Source: Bacillus sp. 1780r2a1 (GTDB taxonomy: Bacteria > Bacillota > Bacilli > Bacillales > Bacillaceae_H). From it: DNA of 64,000 nt. Shown here in pieces: positions 37,340-46,849 of this stretch. Under the pieces are notes generated by a model. That model was not told the DNA's origin. It made no database searches and saw only the letters and a program-made list of their open reading frames with translations. The translations under genes and the position numbers were made by a program. Each line of letters begins with the position of its first letter. Position 1 is the first letter of the stretch. Location of the stretch: positions 1,793,501 through 1,857,500 of the forward strand of contig CP099863.1 of assembly GCA_024134725.1 (NCBI GenBank), written 5' to 3'.

Positions 37340-38026
37340 ATGGAAGAAAACAAGTGGAACGAGCTAAAGCAGTTAAATAATACGAAGCAACTTAATCAAC
37401 TTACTTCACCGGGAGTAAAGATTGGAATATATGGTTCATCTTTTGATCCAGTTACTAATGTACACTTATGGACCGCATCAACCGTAGCTCATCGTAAAAA
37501 GCTTGATTATATTATATTTCTTCCATCTTCTAATAAACGCACAGATAAACGCTTGCAGACAACAGATGAACATCGCGTTGCTATGATTCAAAAAGCTATT
37601 TCAACTAATCCTAAGTTTTTATTAGATACTTATGAACTAAACGTATTACCAGGTTATCACTACACATACTACACAATGGATTATTTTAAAAAACTTTTGC
37701 CAAAAGCAAGTTTTTATTTCATCATGGGGGCAGATTTACTGATTGATATTGCGGATGGTAAATGGAAAATGTCAGAAGAGCTTGTCAGTGAAAACCAATT
37801 TATTGTCATGGCTCGAAATGGCATTGACATGTTACAAGCCATTAGTCGTTCACCTCTTTTACGCAATTATGATGATGGTCGCTTTCAGCTCTTAGATAAA
37901 GGATTAGCCATGGAAATTAGCTCTACTTATATCAGAGAAGAATTCGCTAAAGGCGGAGAGCCTCGCTATTTATTGCCGGACGCATGTTACGACTATATTA
38001 AAAATCATCATTTATATAAAAGATAA
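37340..38026 (+). CDS. NadD-like nicotinate-nucleotide adenylyltransferase, divergent
   Basis: This 228-residue protein has a nucleotidyltransferase fold. The N-terminal nucleotide motif reads GSSFDPVTNVHLWTA, where usual NadD has GxFDPxHxGH; here the first His is Thr and the Gly is Val, so the TxxH form remains. The ISSTYIRE motif near residue 200 is intact. An extra 25 residues precede the fold. Context makes adenylylation of nicotinate mononucleotide likely. Bacillus also has a housekeeping nadD elsewhere, so this would be a second copy tied to salvage. Confidence 0.8.
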   Translation: MEENKWNELKQLNNTKQLNQLTSPGVKIGIYGSSFDPVTNVHLWTASTVAHRKKLDYIIFLPSSNKRTDKRLQTTDEHRVAMIQKAISTNPKFLLDTYELNVLPGYHYTYYTMDYFKKLLPKASFYFIMGADLLIDIADGKWKMSEELVSENQFIVMARNGIDMLQAISRSPLLRNYDDGRFQLLDKGLAMEISSTYIREEFAKGGEPRYLLPDACYDYIKNHHLYKR

Positions 38027-38051
38027 AATGAGAAATTGAAAGGAGCTTATT

Positions 38052-38870
38052 ATGACAATTCAACAGCAAATTATGAAAGAACTAAATGTTTCTCCAACAA
38101 TCACTCCATCAGAAGAGGCTCGTAAACGTGTTGATTTTTTGAAATCGTATGTGAAAACAGCTCATGCAAAAGGATTTGTGTTAGGGATTAGTGGAGGTCA
38201 AGACTCAAGCCTAGCAGGAAGGCTCGCTCAGCTTGCCGTTGAAGAACTTCGTACAGAAGGCTATGAAGCAAAATTTATTGCGGTTCGTTTGCCGCATGGA
38301 GTTCAAAAAGATGAAGACGATGCGCAAGCGTCTTTGGATTTTATTAAGCCTGATGAAACAATTACATTTAATATTGAAAAAACAGTCACATCGTTTTCAC
38401 AAACTTTTAATGAAGCAGCTGGTCATGAATTAGGAGACTTTCATAAAGGAAATGTAAAAGCACGAGTTCGTATGATTACACAGTATGCAATTGGTGGAGA
38501 GAATGGATTATTGGTAATAGGAACAGATCATGCTGCCGAAGCAGTCACGGGATTTTTCACGAAGTATGGAGACGGGGGAGCAGACGTCTTGCCGTTATCT
38601 GGGTTAACAAAGCGCCAAGGAAAAGCACTATTAAAAGAACTAGGTGCAGATAAGCGCTTATATGAGAAGATTCCAACTGCAGATTTACTGGATAACAAGC
38701 CAGGCCAAGCGGACGAAACGGAATTAGGCATTAAGTACGATGAGCTGGATGATTATTTAGAAGGAAAAGAAGTGACACCTGAAGTAGCTGAAAAAATTGA
38801 GAAGCGCTATCGCATGACTGAGCATAAGCGCCAGCTACCGGCAACGATGTTTGATGCATGGTGGAAATAA
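38052..38870 (+). CDS. nadE: NH3-dependent NAD synthetase
   Basis: NadE amidates deamido-NAD to NAD. This 272-residue enzyme shows the ATP-pyrophosphatase loop [16 protein letters not shown] near residues 46-61, [32 protein letters not shown] and the C-terminal [10 protein letters not shown]. It lacks a glutaminase domain, as in B. subtilis NadE. It ends the NAD salvage operon, followed by a terminator. Confidence 0.95.
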   Translation: MTIQQQIMKELNVSPTITPSEEARKRVDFLKSYVKTAHAKGFVLGISGGQDSSLAGRLAQLAVEELRTEGYEAKFIAVRLPHGVQKDEDDAQASLDFIKPDETITFNIEKTVTSFSQTFNEAAGHELGDFHKGNVKARVRMITQYAIGGENGLLVIGTDHAAEAVTGFFTKYGDGGADVLPLSGLTKRQGKALLKELGADKRLYEKIPTADLLDNKPGQADETELGIKYDELDDYLEGKEVTPEVAEKIEKRYRMTEHKRQLPATMFDAWWK

Positions 38871-38881
38871 CAGAAATAGCA

Positions 38882-38911
38882 AAAGGAGCTCTAGTAGTAG
38901 AGCTCCTTTCT
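38882..38911. terminator. Bidirectional terminator
   Basis: AAAGGAGCTCTA and TAGAGCTCCTTT form a perfect stem between nadE and the convergent glcF. Confidence 0.88.
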
Positions 38912-38916
38912 TAGGA

Positions 38917-40239
38917 TTATTCTTGCACGGCTTCAAGCAATAAATCGACGAGGTGAACAGCTCTTACTTTTGACGATAATCCTTCTCTTTCAATTCCCAG
39001 CTTCATTTGAAGCAGGCAGCCAGGGTTAGCTGTCACAATTGTTGTAGCTTGCGTAGCCACAGCACTTTGCATTTTTGTATCAAGGATTTGCATAGACATT
39101 TCGGATTCAACAATGTTATAAATACCAGCAGATCCACAGCAGCTATCTGCGTTTTTCATTTCGCGGTATTCTACGTTAGCAATCGCTTTTAATAACCTTC
39201 TAGGTTCACTTGATGTTTTCATAACGTTTCGTAAATGACAAGAATCTTGATACGTAATCACCTGTTGAGGTAATGAAAGTTTCTTGTTGAAAAATTCAAG
39301 GTCGACAAGAATGCTGCTTATATCTTTTAGTTTACTTGAGAACGTTTGAGCACGCTGAGCCCACTGAGGATCATCTTTTAACAGGTGATCGTAATCAATT
39401 AAAAAGGCACCACAGCCTCCTGCATTTGTGATAATGTAATCTACATTCAAATCTTCAAATGCTTGAATGTTACGTTTCGCGAGCTTTTTAGCTGCATCTT
39501 TTTCACCGCTATGGCCATGTAGAGCCCCGCAGCAAGCTTGATTTTGAGGAATAACAATTTCACAACCTGCAAGCTGAAGAAGCTTCATCGTAGCGTCATT
39601 TGTTTGCATGAACATCGTATCCATCAAGCAACCTGCAAAAAATGCAACGCGTTTTTTGGTTTCATTTTTTGCAGGTAGGTGTGTAGGGCGTTCTTTCATC
39701 TCTTTTAAAGTTGGAACAGTAGGTAACACTTTTTCCATTGATGCTAGGTTATCTGGAAGCAACTTTAATATTCCTGTCGAGCGAACAACGCGTTGTAAAC
39801 CAGAGCGCTGGTAAAAGCCAAGTAACCCCGTCATGTTTTGCATGCGGTTTTGATGAGGGAACAATCCTTCAAACACTACTTTTCGAACGACTTTTACAGG
39901 AATGGAATGCTTTTTATTTTGATTAATAATATCCCTTGCTTCCTCTAATAAATGTCCATAATTGACTCCTGAAGGACATACAGGTTCACAAGCTCTGCAG
40001 CCAAGGCACATGTTTAAGGATTTTTCTACATCTTCATCAGGTTCAATAATCCCATCGACAACAGCTTTCATAAGCGCAATTCGTCCTCTTGGAGAATGTG
40101 ATTCTTGAAAACCTGATTCAATATAAGTAGGGCAGGTTGGTAAGCAAAACCCGCAGCGCATACAGTTTAATAGTTCATCTTCGTTCATTTTCTCTTTAAA
40201 TTGTTTTTGGATAAGCTCTCGCTCTTTTATTGTTGTCAT
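38917..40239 (-). CDS. glcF: Glycolate oxidase iron-sulfur subunit
   Basis: This 440-residue protein has two ferredoxin-like clusters, CMRCGFCLPTCP near residue 25 and CLGCRACEPVCPSG near 78, then two cysteine-rich CCG regions (CCGALHGH and CCGSAGIYN). It passes electrons from the flavin subunit to the respiratory chain. Its ATG overlaps the glcD stop by four bases. B. subtilis ysfD is the matching gene. The substrate may be glycolate or another 2-hydroxy acid such as D-lactate. Confidence 0.9.
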   Translation of the reverse strand: MTTIKERELIQKQFKEKMNEDELLNCMRCGFCLPTCPTYIESGFQESHSPRGRIALMKAVVDGIIEPDEDVEKSLNMCLGCRACEPVCPSGVNYGHLLEEARDIINQNKKHSIPVKVVRKVVFEGLFPHQNRMQNMTGLLGFYQRSGLQRVVRSTGILKLLPDNLASMEKVLPTVPTLKEMKERPTHLPAKNETKKRVAFFAGCLMDTMFMQTNDATMKLLQLAGCEIVIPQNQACCGALHGHSGEKDAAKKLAKRNIQAFEDLNVDYIITNAGGCGAFLIDYDHLLKDDPQWAQRAQTFSSKLKDISSILVDLEFFNKKLSLPQQVITYQDSCHLRNVMKTSSEPRRLLKAIANVEYREMKNADSCCGSAGIYNIVESEMSMQILDTKMQSAVATQATTIVTANPGCLLQMKLGIEREGLSSKVRAVHLVDLLLEAVQE

Positions 40240-41648
40240 CTTGAAATCACCACCCGTTTTCGCGAGTCTTTAGCAAAGATTTTACCAGGGTTTAGAATGT
40301 TATTTGGGTCTAGAGAGGCTTTAATAGCTTTCATAGCAGCAATCCCTTCTTTACCTACCTTGAGTTCAAGGTAAGGGGCTTTCATGACGCCAACTCCGTG
40401 TTCACCAGTAATGGTGCCCCCAAGTTCAATAGCTTTTATAAAAATTTCTTCAAAAGCTTGTTCGACACGCTCAATTTCTTCATGGTTTCGAACATCGGTT
40501 AAGCATGTTGGATGAAGGTTGCCATCTCCAGCGTGACCGAATGTACAAACTGTTAACCCATATTTTTCAGCAATTTCATTAGTAGCCACAACCATTTTAG
40601 CAATTTCAGATCTTGGAACCGTTGCGTCTTCTAGAATCGTCGTGGGTTTTAAACGAGCCAAAGCTGAAAGGGCAGACCTTCTTGCTGTACGCAAATCATC
40701 CGCTTCTTTTTCCGAACTAGCTACCTTTACCGATAGGGCATGCTCTCTTTTACAAATAGCAGCCATGCTACTCATATCTCGCTTGACGATATCAATCGGT
40801 CCATCTTGTTCAATTAAAAGAACAGCTTTTACATCGGTAGGAAGGCCAATTTTTGCAAAGTCCTCTACAACTTTCAACGTTGGCTGATCTAAAAATTCAA
40901 GAGTGGTCGGAATAATTTTATTGGCAATAATCGTCGATACGGACTTTGCTGCAGCTTCAAGGTCTTGATAAAGGGCAAGCATTGTCATTTTCGCTTCAGG
41001 CATTGGTATTAGTTTTAAGACTGCTTTTGTAATGATTCCAAGAGTTCCTTCTGAGCCGACAAATAAACGTGTTAAATCGTAGCCAGCCACATCTTTTGCC
41101 AGTTTTCCTCCGGTCTTAATAATATCTCCATTGGCAAGCACCACTTCAAGGCCTAACACATAATCGCGCGTAACTCCGTATTTAAGTCCGCGAAGCCCAC
41201 CTGAGTTTTCATTGATGTTGCCACCAATTGTAGAAATTTTCATTGAGCTTGGGTCTGGAGGATAAAAGAGTCCTTTTTCTTCAACTTGGTGGATAAAGTC
41301 TAATGTAATGACTCCAGGCTGAACCGTAGCTGTTAAGTTTTCTTCATCGATTTCTAGCACTTTGTTCATATGTTTAAATAAAAGAACAATTCCACCTTCA
41401 GTTGGACAAGTACCAGCACATAAGTTTGTACCAGATCCTCTAGGTACAATCGGGATATTATGTTGATTGCATAGCTTTACAATAGCTACTACTTCTTCAG
41501 TATTTTTGGGTGCAATAACGGCATCGGGCAGCGATTGAAATTGAGGCGTAGCGTCGTAGGAATAAACGAGTCGTCCGGCTTTTGAGTCATCATAATTATG
41601 GGCACCGACAATGTCTTCAAAGGATTTCTTTAGTTCAATAGGTATCAT
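40236..41648 (-). CDS. glcD: Glycolate oxidase FAD subunit
   Basis: This 470-residue flavoprotein of the FAD-linked oxidase type has the FAD-binding domain near residues 40-220 (VPRGSGTNLCAGTCPTEGG, ISTIGGNINENSGGLRGLKYGVTRDYVLGLE) and the C-terminal FAD-oxidase domain with FGHAGDGNLHPT and GEHGVG. It oxidises glycolate to glyoxylate with GlcF. The four-base overlap with glcF shows coupling. The nearby CdaR-type regulator gene on the same strand probably controls it. Confidence 0.9.
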   Translation of the reverse strand: MIPIELKKSFEDIVGAHNYDDSKAGRLVYSYDATPQFQSLPDAVIAPKNTEEVVAIVKLCNQHNIPIVPRGSGTNLCAGTCPTEGGIVLLFKHMNKVLEIDEENLTATVQPGVITLDFIHQVEEKGLFYPPDPSSMKISTIGGNINENSGGLRGLKYGVTRDYVLGLEVVLANGDIIKTGGKLAKDVAGYDLTRLFVGSEGTLGIITKAVLKLIPMPEAKMTMLALYQDLEAAAKSVSTIIANKIIPTTLEFLDQPTLKVVEDFAKIGLPTDVKAVLLIEQDGPIDIVKRDMSSMAAICKREHALSVKVASSEKEADDLRTARRSALSALARLKPTTILEDATVPRSEIAKMVVATNEIAEKYGLTVCTFGHAGDGNLHPTCLTDVRNHEEIERVEQAFEEIFIKAIELGGTITGEHGVGVMKAPYLELKVGKEGIAAMKAIKASLDPNNILNPGKIFAKDSRKRVVISR

Positions 41649-41704
41649 GATTATAGCTCCTTTTAAGTAAACAAATTCTTATTTTTATGATAAGAAATAA
41701 AAGA

Positions 41705-41726
41705 AGGATTAACTATAGTTAATCCT
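41705..41726 (-). terminator. Palindromic terminator between cdaR and glcD
   Basis: AGGATTAACTA and TAGTTAATCCT make a perfect 22-base palindrome. On the minus strand it follows the regulator stop and runs into TTCTTTT. An operator role cannot be excluded. Confidence 0.6.
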
Positions 41727-41761
41727 CTAAAATGTAGCGGTTATTTATCTGATATAGTTGG

Positions 41762-42850
41762 TTATTCATCTAAAAATAAGAAAGCGAGATGGAAAATGAG
41801 CAAGTCCTCGGTATGACGAAGGTTTAGTCCAGTTAATTCTTCGACTCGCTTTATGCGGTAGTGTAACGTGTTGATATGAATATGCATTGTATCTGCTGTA
41901 GCTTTAAAGGATTGATTCTTTCTTAAAAACGTCTTAACGGTTTTTACTAATTCTTGGTCCTTCATAACCTGGGAAATGGTTCTGCGTACAAATTCAGCCT
42001 TTGTTTCTTTCTTTATATCCTTTAACAACATTTCAAGGCGAAGGTCATCATCAAATATAATGGAGGCTGATTTTTTGGCAGTATTCAAAGCTCGTTCCGC
42101 TTCGTGGAAGGATTGATGAACTGACTTTGGGGAAGCAGGTTGTCCAATTCCAATTGCGACGCTTAGCTGATATCTGTTTTGAAGGTAACTACTAATTTGT
42201 TTAGCAAAGTAAAGCGTACGTTCTTTTGTCTTCTTACCAGCTTGTAAAATAACAAAGCGCTCATTTCCCCAGCGAACAAACACATCTGTATTATTCTTAT
42301 CGAAAGTTTCCATGAGCTCTTTTAAAATTTGATTCGTCATCATGTCTGAACAGTGGCCAATCAACACTTGTCTTTCAATTGAAAGGTCGATGCCAATCAG
42401 CTCGCCTTGATGAATAAATTCTTCGCTCCAATCAGATTTTTGCACCCAGTCGAAAACAAATGCTTCAAGTGCCCGTGCTTGCCATTCAAGCTGTTCGGAA
42501 TAGTAACGCTCGTTCATCATTAATTCGGTCATTCTTTTTAAAATTTCTGCATAGGCAGATACGCGTTCTGGGTTACCTGTAATTCCAATTACACCAGCAA
42601 TTTGGTTTTGAAAAAGGATTGGAAGGTTAATACCTGCTTTGACGCCTTTTAAAGTCGCTTGATCCTCTCGAGTAATAATGAACTTTTTCTTTTTTTGCGT
42701 GCAAATAAGAGCTCCCTCATGAAATGTATTTATTCGGTTTTTATCCGTGCTGGCAATAATCATGCCAGACGTATCAGCTACAATTAAATCTTCATGAATT
42801 AGATGATTGATTTCTGAAATGATGCTATCTGCTAAGGATGCTATCATCAT
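41762..42850 (-). CDS. CdaR-family transcriptional regulator (YsfB-like)
   Basis: This 362-residue protein has an N-terminal sugar-diacid recognition domain (residues 1-130, SLADSIISEINHLIHEDLIVADTSGMIIASTD) and a GGDEF-like middle (about 150-270). The C-terminal PucR helix-turn-helix reads VKTFLRKNQSFKATADTMHIHINTLHYRIKRVEELTGL. In B. subtilis the ysfB gene stands next to ysfCD (glcDF) and its product is believed to activate them in response to glycolate or glycerate. The same order is kept here. Confidence 0.88.
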   Translation of the reverse strand: MMIASLADSIISEINHLIHEDLIVADTSGMIIASTDKNRINTFHEGALICTQKKKKFIITREDQATLKGVKAGINLPILFQNQIAGVIGITGNPERVSAYAEILKRMTELMMNERYYSEQLEWQARALEAFVFDWVQKSDWSEEFIHQGELIGIDLSIERQVLIGHCSDMMTNQILKELMETFDKNNTDVFVRWGNERFVILQAGKKTKERTLYFAKQISSYLQNRYQLSVAIGIGQPASPKSVHQSFHEAERALNTAKKSASIIFDDDLRLEMLLKDIKKETKAEFVRRTISQVMKDQELVKTVKTFLRKNQSFKATADTMHIHINTLHYRIKRVEELTGLNLRHTEDLLIFHLAFLFLDE

Positions 42851-43020
42851 GCATATTCCTCCGTTCGGTTTCTATCACTAGTGTAGCATAGTGGGAGTGA
42901 AGAGCTAGTAGTGTAATGAAAAGAGGATGAAGTAAAATTTCTCGCATTTGAGCAAGCGGGCTTCATCTTTATCTTAATCTTGCAAACAAGAAGAGACTCT
43001 AAAAGAGCCTCCCTCTAGTT

Positions 43021-43797
43021 TTATTGAGCCGTATATCCACCGTCAATAACGACAGCTTGACCGGTCACGCCTTTTGCTGCATCACTTGCTAGAAAGAGGG
43101 CGTAATCGGCAATTTCACGTACATCTAATAAACGCTTTTGAGGAACGAGCGGATAAATTACTTCTTCAAGTACTTTCTCAAGCGCAACGTTTCTTGTACG
43201 AGCTAAGTCTTGTAATTGATTGCGGACAAGAGGTGTATCCGCGTAGCCGGGACAGATAGCGTTAACGGTCACACCATGTTCAGCACCTTCTAGCGCAGCT
43301 ACTTTTGTTAAGCCAATAACTCCGTGTTTTGCACTGTTATAAGCAGCTTTCCCTGCAAAGCCAATTAAGCCATTTATAGACGCCATATTAATAATTCGGC
43401 CAAATTTTTGCGCTTTCATAAGAGGAAAGACATGCTTAGTAGCAACAAATGGTGCAGTCAACATAATCTTTAGTAAGAGTTCAAATTTTTCAGTTGGAAA
43501 TTCTTCGATTGGGGAGACGAACTGCATGCCTGCATTGTTAATTAAGACATCAATTCGGCCATATTTTGCAGATGCTGCTTCAATCATTGACTTAATATCA
43601 TCTTCATTCGTTACGTCCGCTTTTACACCGTAGACGTCATACCCCTTTGAAGAAAGCTCTTGCTCTGCTCTTTTTACACCATCTTCATTTAAATCAGTCA
43701 AGATAACCTTCGCACCGTTTTCAGCAAAACGCTCACCGATTTGAAAGCCAATACCTTGAGCAGCCCCTGTGATTAAAACAACCTTATTCTTAACCAT
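43021..43797 (-). CDS. 3-hydroxybutyrate dehydrogenase
   Basis: This 258-residue short-chain dehydrogenase has TGAAQGIG near residues 10-17, NNAGMQF near 88 and the catalytic Ser-Tyr-Lys (ASINGLIGFAGKAAYNSAKHG). The stretch NAICPGYADTPLVRNQL and the C-terminal VIDGGYTAQ are typical of 3-hydroxybutyrate dehydrogenase, which oxidises D-3-hydroxybutyrate to acetoacetate. This would serve turnover of polyhydroxybutyrate, stored by P. megaterium. A weak cre-like site lies 30 bases upstream. Confidence 0.85.
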   Translation of the reverse strand: MVKNKVVLITGAAQGIGFQIGERFAENGAKVILTDLNEDGVKRAEQELSSKGYDVYGVKADVTNEDDIKSMIEAASAKYGRIDVLINNAGMQFVSPIEEFPTEKFELLLKIMLTAPFVATKHVFPLMKAQKFGRIINMASINGLIGFAGKAAYNSAKHGVIGLTKVAALEGAEHGVTVNAICPGYADTPLVRNQLQDLARTRNVALEKVLEEVIYPLVPQKRLLDVREIADYALFLASDAAKGVTGQAVVIDGGYTAQ

Positions 43798-43823
43798 TAT
43801 TCATTCCTCCCACACGTTTTATA

Positions 43824-43837
43824 TAAAACGCTTACTT
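43824..43837 (-). promoter_or_regulatory. Weak cre-like site
   Basis: On the minus strand AGTAAGCGTTTTAT keeps the CcpA core TAAGCGTTT but misses outer positions. Position before the dehydrogenase gene fits catabolite control; the match is incomplete. Confidence 0.3.
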
Positions 43838-43975
43838 TTTTATTTTATCAAAAGAATAGACTGATAGAAATATAATTACATTTCAAAAAAGGAAATTTTC
43901 TTTGTTTGAAGAATATAATACAAGTTCATAGAAAGTTGACGTAGAGACAAGTAGGCAATAGAAAGAAGGTTTTTT

Positions 43976-45193
43976 ATGCAAGCAGTAGTAAAGTTACAAA
44001 CTAAACAAGAACAAACTATTTATCGTATTTTATTCGCTATCAGCTTAGGTCATTTTTTAAACGACTGCATGCAATCAGTTGTTCCAGCGCTTTTTCCTAT
44101 TTTAGAAAAATCCATGAATTTGAATTATACGCAAATTGGCTGGATTGCATTTGCTTTGAATATGACATCATCCATCATGCAGCCGGTATTTGGTATCTTT
44201 GCAGATAAGAGGCCACTCCCGTTTTTATTACCAATTGCAATGTGTTTAAGTCTAGTCGGTATTATTGGTTTAGCGCTAGCACCTAACTTTTATTTTGTCT
44301 TAGCGTCCGTACTATTTATTGGATTAGGATCAGCCATTTTTCATCCTGAAGGCTCGCGCGTTGCCTATATGGCTGCTGGACAGAAAAGGGGACTAGCTCA
44401 GTCCATTTACCAAGTAGGAGGTAATACGGGTCAGTCAATGGCTCCTTTGTTTACCGCTTTTATCTTTATTAGCTTAGGGCAGTTTGGCACGATGTGGTTT
44501 ACAATCTTAGCAGCAGTTGGAGTTGCAACCCTTTACTACGTATCAACGTGGTATAAGCAAGAGCTAATTGTTCGAAAACAGTTGCAAAAAAAACAATCAG
44601 TAAACAAAATGAAGGTGACAAAAAAATTAATGTTTGCCATTGCTTTATTAATTTTTTTAGTGTTTGCTCGTTCATGGTATGGAGCAGGAATTTTGAATTA
44701 TTTTCAGTTCTATTTAATTGAAGCATATGGAGTAACGATAAAACATGCACAAATCTACGTCTTTTTATTTATGATTGCAGGGGTGTTTGGGACTTTTTTT
44801 GGGGGACCTTTAGCAGATCGTTTCGGAAAGCGAAATGTTTTGTTGGTATCCATGCTTGGATCAGCACCATTTGCACTTATGCTACCGCACGTAACGCTTG
44901 GTGTAGCAGCACCGTTGTTATTGCTTATTGGTTTTATCCTTCAGTCTAGTTTCAGCGTTACCGTAGTTTACGCTCAAGAATTATTACCTGGAAAAATCGG
45001 TCTTGTTTCAGGACTTATCGTGGGATTAGCGTTTGGAATGGGAGCGCTAGGAGCCGTTATATTTGGAAAGTTAGCGGATATATATAGCTTGCAATTTATT
45101 ATGCTGTTTTGCAGTATCCTTCCTCTGCTTGGAATTCTAACGTGGTTATTGCCAAGTGACAAGGAAGTAAAACAGATGAATAGCGAAGTATAA
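43976..45193 (+). CDS. MFS transporter, fosmidomycin-resistance (Fsr) type
   Basis: This 405-residue protein has twelve membrane helices. The Fsr signature is clear: ISLGHFLNDCMQSVVPALFPIL, GSAIFHPEGSRVAYMAAGQKRGLAQSIYQVGGNTGQS. The second half has GGPLADRFGKRNVL. Members export drugs such as fosmidomycin or other small molecules; the natural substrate is unknown. AGAAGG precedes the ATG. Confidence 0.88.
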   Translation: MQAVVKLQTKQEQTIYRILFAISLGHFLNDCMQSVVPALFPILEKSMNLNYTQIGWIAFALNMTSSIMQPVFGIFADKRPLPFLLPIAMCLSLVGIIGLALAPNFYFVLASVLFIGLGSAIFHPEGSRVAYMAAGQKRGLAQSIYQVGGNTGQSMAPLFTAFIFISLGQFGTMWFTILAAVGVATLYYVSTWYKQELIVRKQLQKKQSVNKMKVTKKLMFAIALLIFLVFARSWYGAGILNYFQFYLIEAYGVTIKHAQIYVFLFMIAGVFGTFFGGPLADRFGKRNVLLVSMLGSAPFALMLPHVTLGVAAPLLLLIGFILQSSFSVTVVYAQELLPGKIGLVSGLIVGLAFGMGALGAVIFGKLADIYSLQFIMLFCSILPLLGILTWLLPSDKEVKQMNSEV

Positions 45194-45220
45194 AAGCCGT
45201 CAGCATTACGCTGTCGGCTT
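45192..45220. terminator. Bidirectional terminator
   Basis: AAAGCCGTCAGC and GCTGTCGGCTT form a stem-loop between convergent genes. Confidence 0.8.
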
Positions 45221-45745
45221 CTTACCATTCACAAATTTAAGAAAAACAAATCCAGAAGGATAAATTTTTGAATCAATTAACGAAAGAGGCGTGTCGGCTA
45301 CGTTTCCTTGGAAGAGAGGGATGCCACTTCCTAGCAATATAGGTTTTTGGAAAATCCAATACTCATCAATTAAGTTTTCATTTAAAAACAGTGCATTTAG
45401 TGATCCGCCACCTACTAAAAAGATATGTTTACCTGGCTGCTGTTTTAAATTGATAACGGTATCGTGTACTTCTGTAGGTGAGATGAACGTTACATCTTCA
45501 GAGTTGCCGCCTTTTTTTGTCGTTACTACAAATACTTCTTTTCCTTTATAAGGAAACTCGCCAAAGGTTAATACTTGTTCATATGTGTGCCGCCCCATGA
45601 ATACAGTATCAATGCTTTCATCGAATTCATTATATCCATAATCTTCATTTGTTTCATTCTCCACTAGCCAATCAATTTTTCCGTCTTCACGTGCAATAAA
45701 GCCATCAATTGTAGTTGCAATATATAAGATTACTTTTCTTGTCAT
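45206..45745 (-). CDS. Dihydrofolate reductase-like protein (RibD C-terminal family)
   Basis: This 179-residue protein of the DHFR/RibD superfamily starts with VILYIATTIDGFIAREDGKIDWL, followed by DTVFMGRHTYEQVL and a NADPH-binding HIFLVGGGSLNALFL. It resembles YwjB/YyaP of B. subtilis, which are not true DHFRs and whose substrates are unknown. AGGAGG precedes the ATG. The next gene diverges. Confidence 0.87.
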   Translation of the reverse strand: MTRKVILYIATTIDGFIAREDGKIDWLVENETNEDYGYNEFDESIDTVFMGRHTYEQVLTFGEFPYKGKEVFVVTTKKGGNSEDVTFISPTEVHDTVINLKQQPGKHIFLVGGGSLNALFLNENLIDEYWIFQKPILLGSGIPLFQGNVADTPLSLIDSKIYPSGFVFLKFVNGKKPTA

Positions 45746-45845
45746 TTCATGTTCCTCCTTAGCAAACCGCTATTATATTTTACCCGCTTCGTGTATGATA
45801 ATAACACTTAAATACGTCAAAATCTGTCATGAATAGGTGAATAAT

Positions 45846-46778
45846 ATGAAAACCAAAAGGTTATTTGAAGTGATGTTTTACATCAATGCGAAGCGCTATT
45901 TTACTGCCAGGGAAGTTGCAGAAGAGTTTAATATGTCTGTGCGAACTGTTCAGCGCTATTTGTTGGATTTACAGGAACTAGGGGTTCCTTTATATGCTGA
46001 AAAAGGAAAATATGGCGGCTATCGTGTTTTGAACAATCGCGTATTGCCTCCTTTATTCTTTTCTGAGGAAGAAGGGAAAATGATGTATTTTTTACTTGAA
46101 ATGATTACTCATTATCCTACAATCCCATTTCAAGTAGATGCTCAAAGTGTAAAAACCAAGTTTTATACTCATTTACCTGCAGATGTCAGAAATCAACTAG
46201 AACAAATAAATGATTTTGTTGTATTTTTAACGCCAAATCGTTCAGAGGAAGCCCCCTTTTTAAAAGACTTATTGTTATCAGCAATGAAGCATAAAAAAGT
46301 AGCGATTCAGTATGAAAGTAAAACAGGGATAAAGGGGCATATCGTTAAACCAATTGGTATTTATGCACATGAAGGTCTATGGTATTTTCCAGCTTATAGC
46401 TATAAAAAAGAAAAAATCCTGCTTTTTCGTGCAGATAGAGTTAAAAAAATTGAGCACTTAGGTGAGGATTTTACGGAATCTCTAACGTTAAAGAAATGGT
46501 TAGCTCAAGACTATGTTCCCAAAAAGGCTCTATTGTTGCATATTGAAATGACAAAAGAAGGCGTGCGGTTAGCAAGTGCAAATCCTAGTTTAGGGCCTCA
46601 TATAACCATAAATAACGATGGAACGGGAACAATAAAATCAGTAATTGGTCGAGATGACCTTGATTTTACGGCAAATATATTACTGAATTTAGGATGCTAT
46701 GCAGAAGTAGTTGAACCAAAAGAATTAAGGGAGTCCTTAAAAAAGAAAGCAACTGAAATTGTAAATATGTATACATAA
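45846..46778 (+). CDS. YafY/WYL-domain transcriptional regulator
   Basis: This 310-residue regulator has an N-terminal winged helix (residues 1-60: FYINAKRYFTAREVAEEFNMSVRTVQRYLLDLQELGVPLYAEKGKYGGYRVL) and a WYL ligand-binding domain (about 140-215: VAIQYESKTGIKGHIVKPIGIYAHEGLWYFPAY). WYL proteins sense nucleotides or other small ligands. I start at ATG 45846 behind AGGTGA. It is divergent from the DHFR-like gene and probably controls it or the following oxidoreductase. Confidence 0.87.
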   Translation: MKTKRLFEVMFYINAKRYFTAREVAEEFNMSVRTVQRYLLDLQELGVPLYAEKGKYGGYRVLNNRVLPPLFFSEEEGKMMYFLLEMITHYPTIPFQVDAQSVKTKFYTHLPADVRNQLEQINDFVVFLTPNRSEEAPFLKDLLLSAMKHKKVAIQYESKTGIKGHIVKPIGIYAHEGLWYFPAYSYKKEKILLFRADRVKKIEHLGEDFTESLTLKKWLAQDYVPKKALLLHIEMTKEGVRLASANPSLGPHITINNDGTGTIKSVIGRDDLDFTANILLNLGCYAEVVEPKELRESLKKKATEIVNMYT

Positions 46779-46849
46779 ATGACTAAGCAAAATAACGGAC
46801 GAGAAAGCCTCTTTCTTTTAAAATAAAAGCAAAGGAAGTGATATCAATC

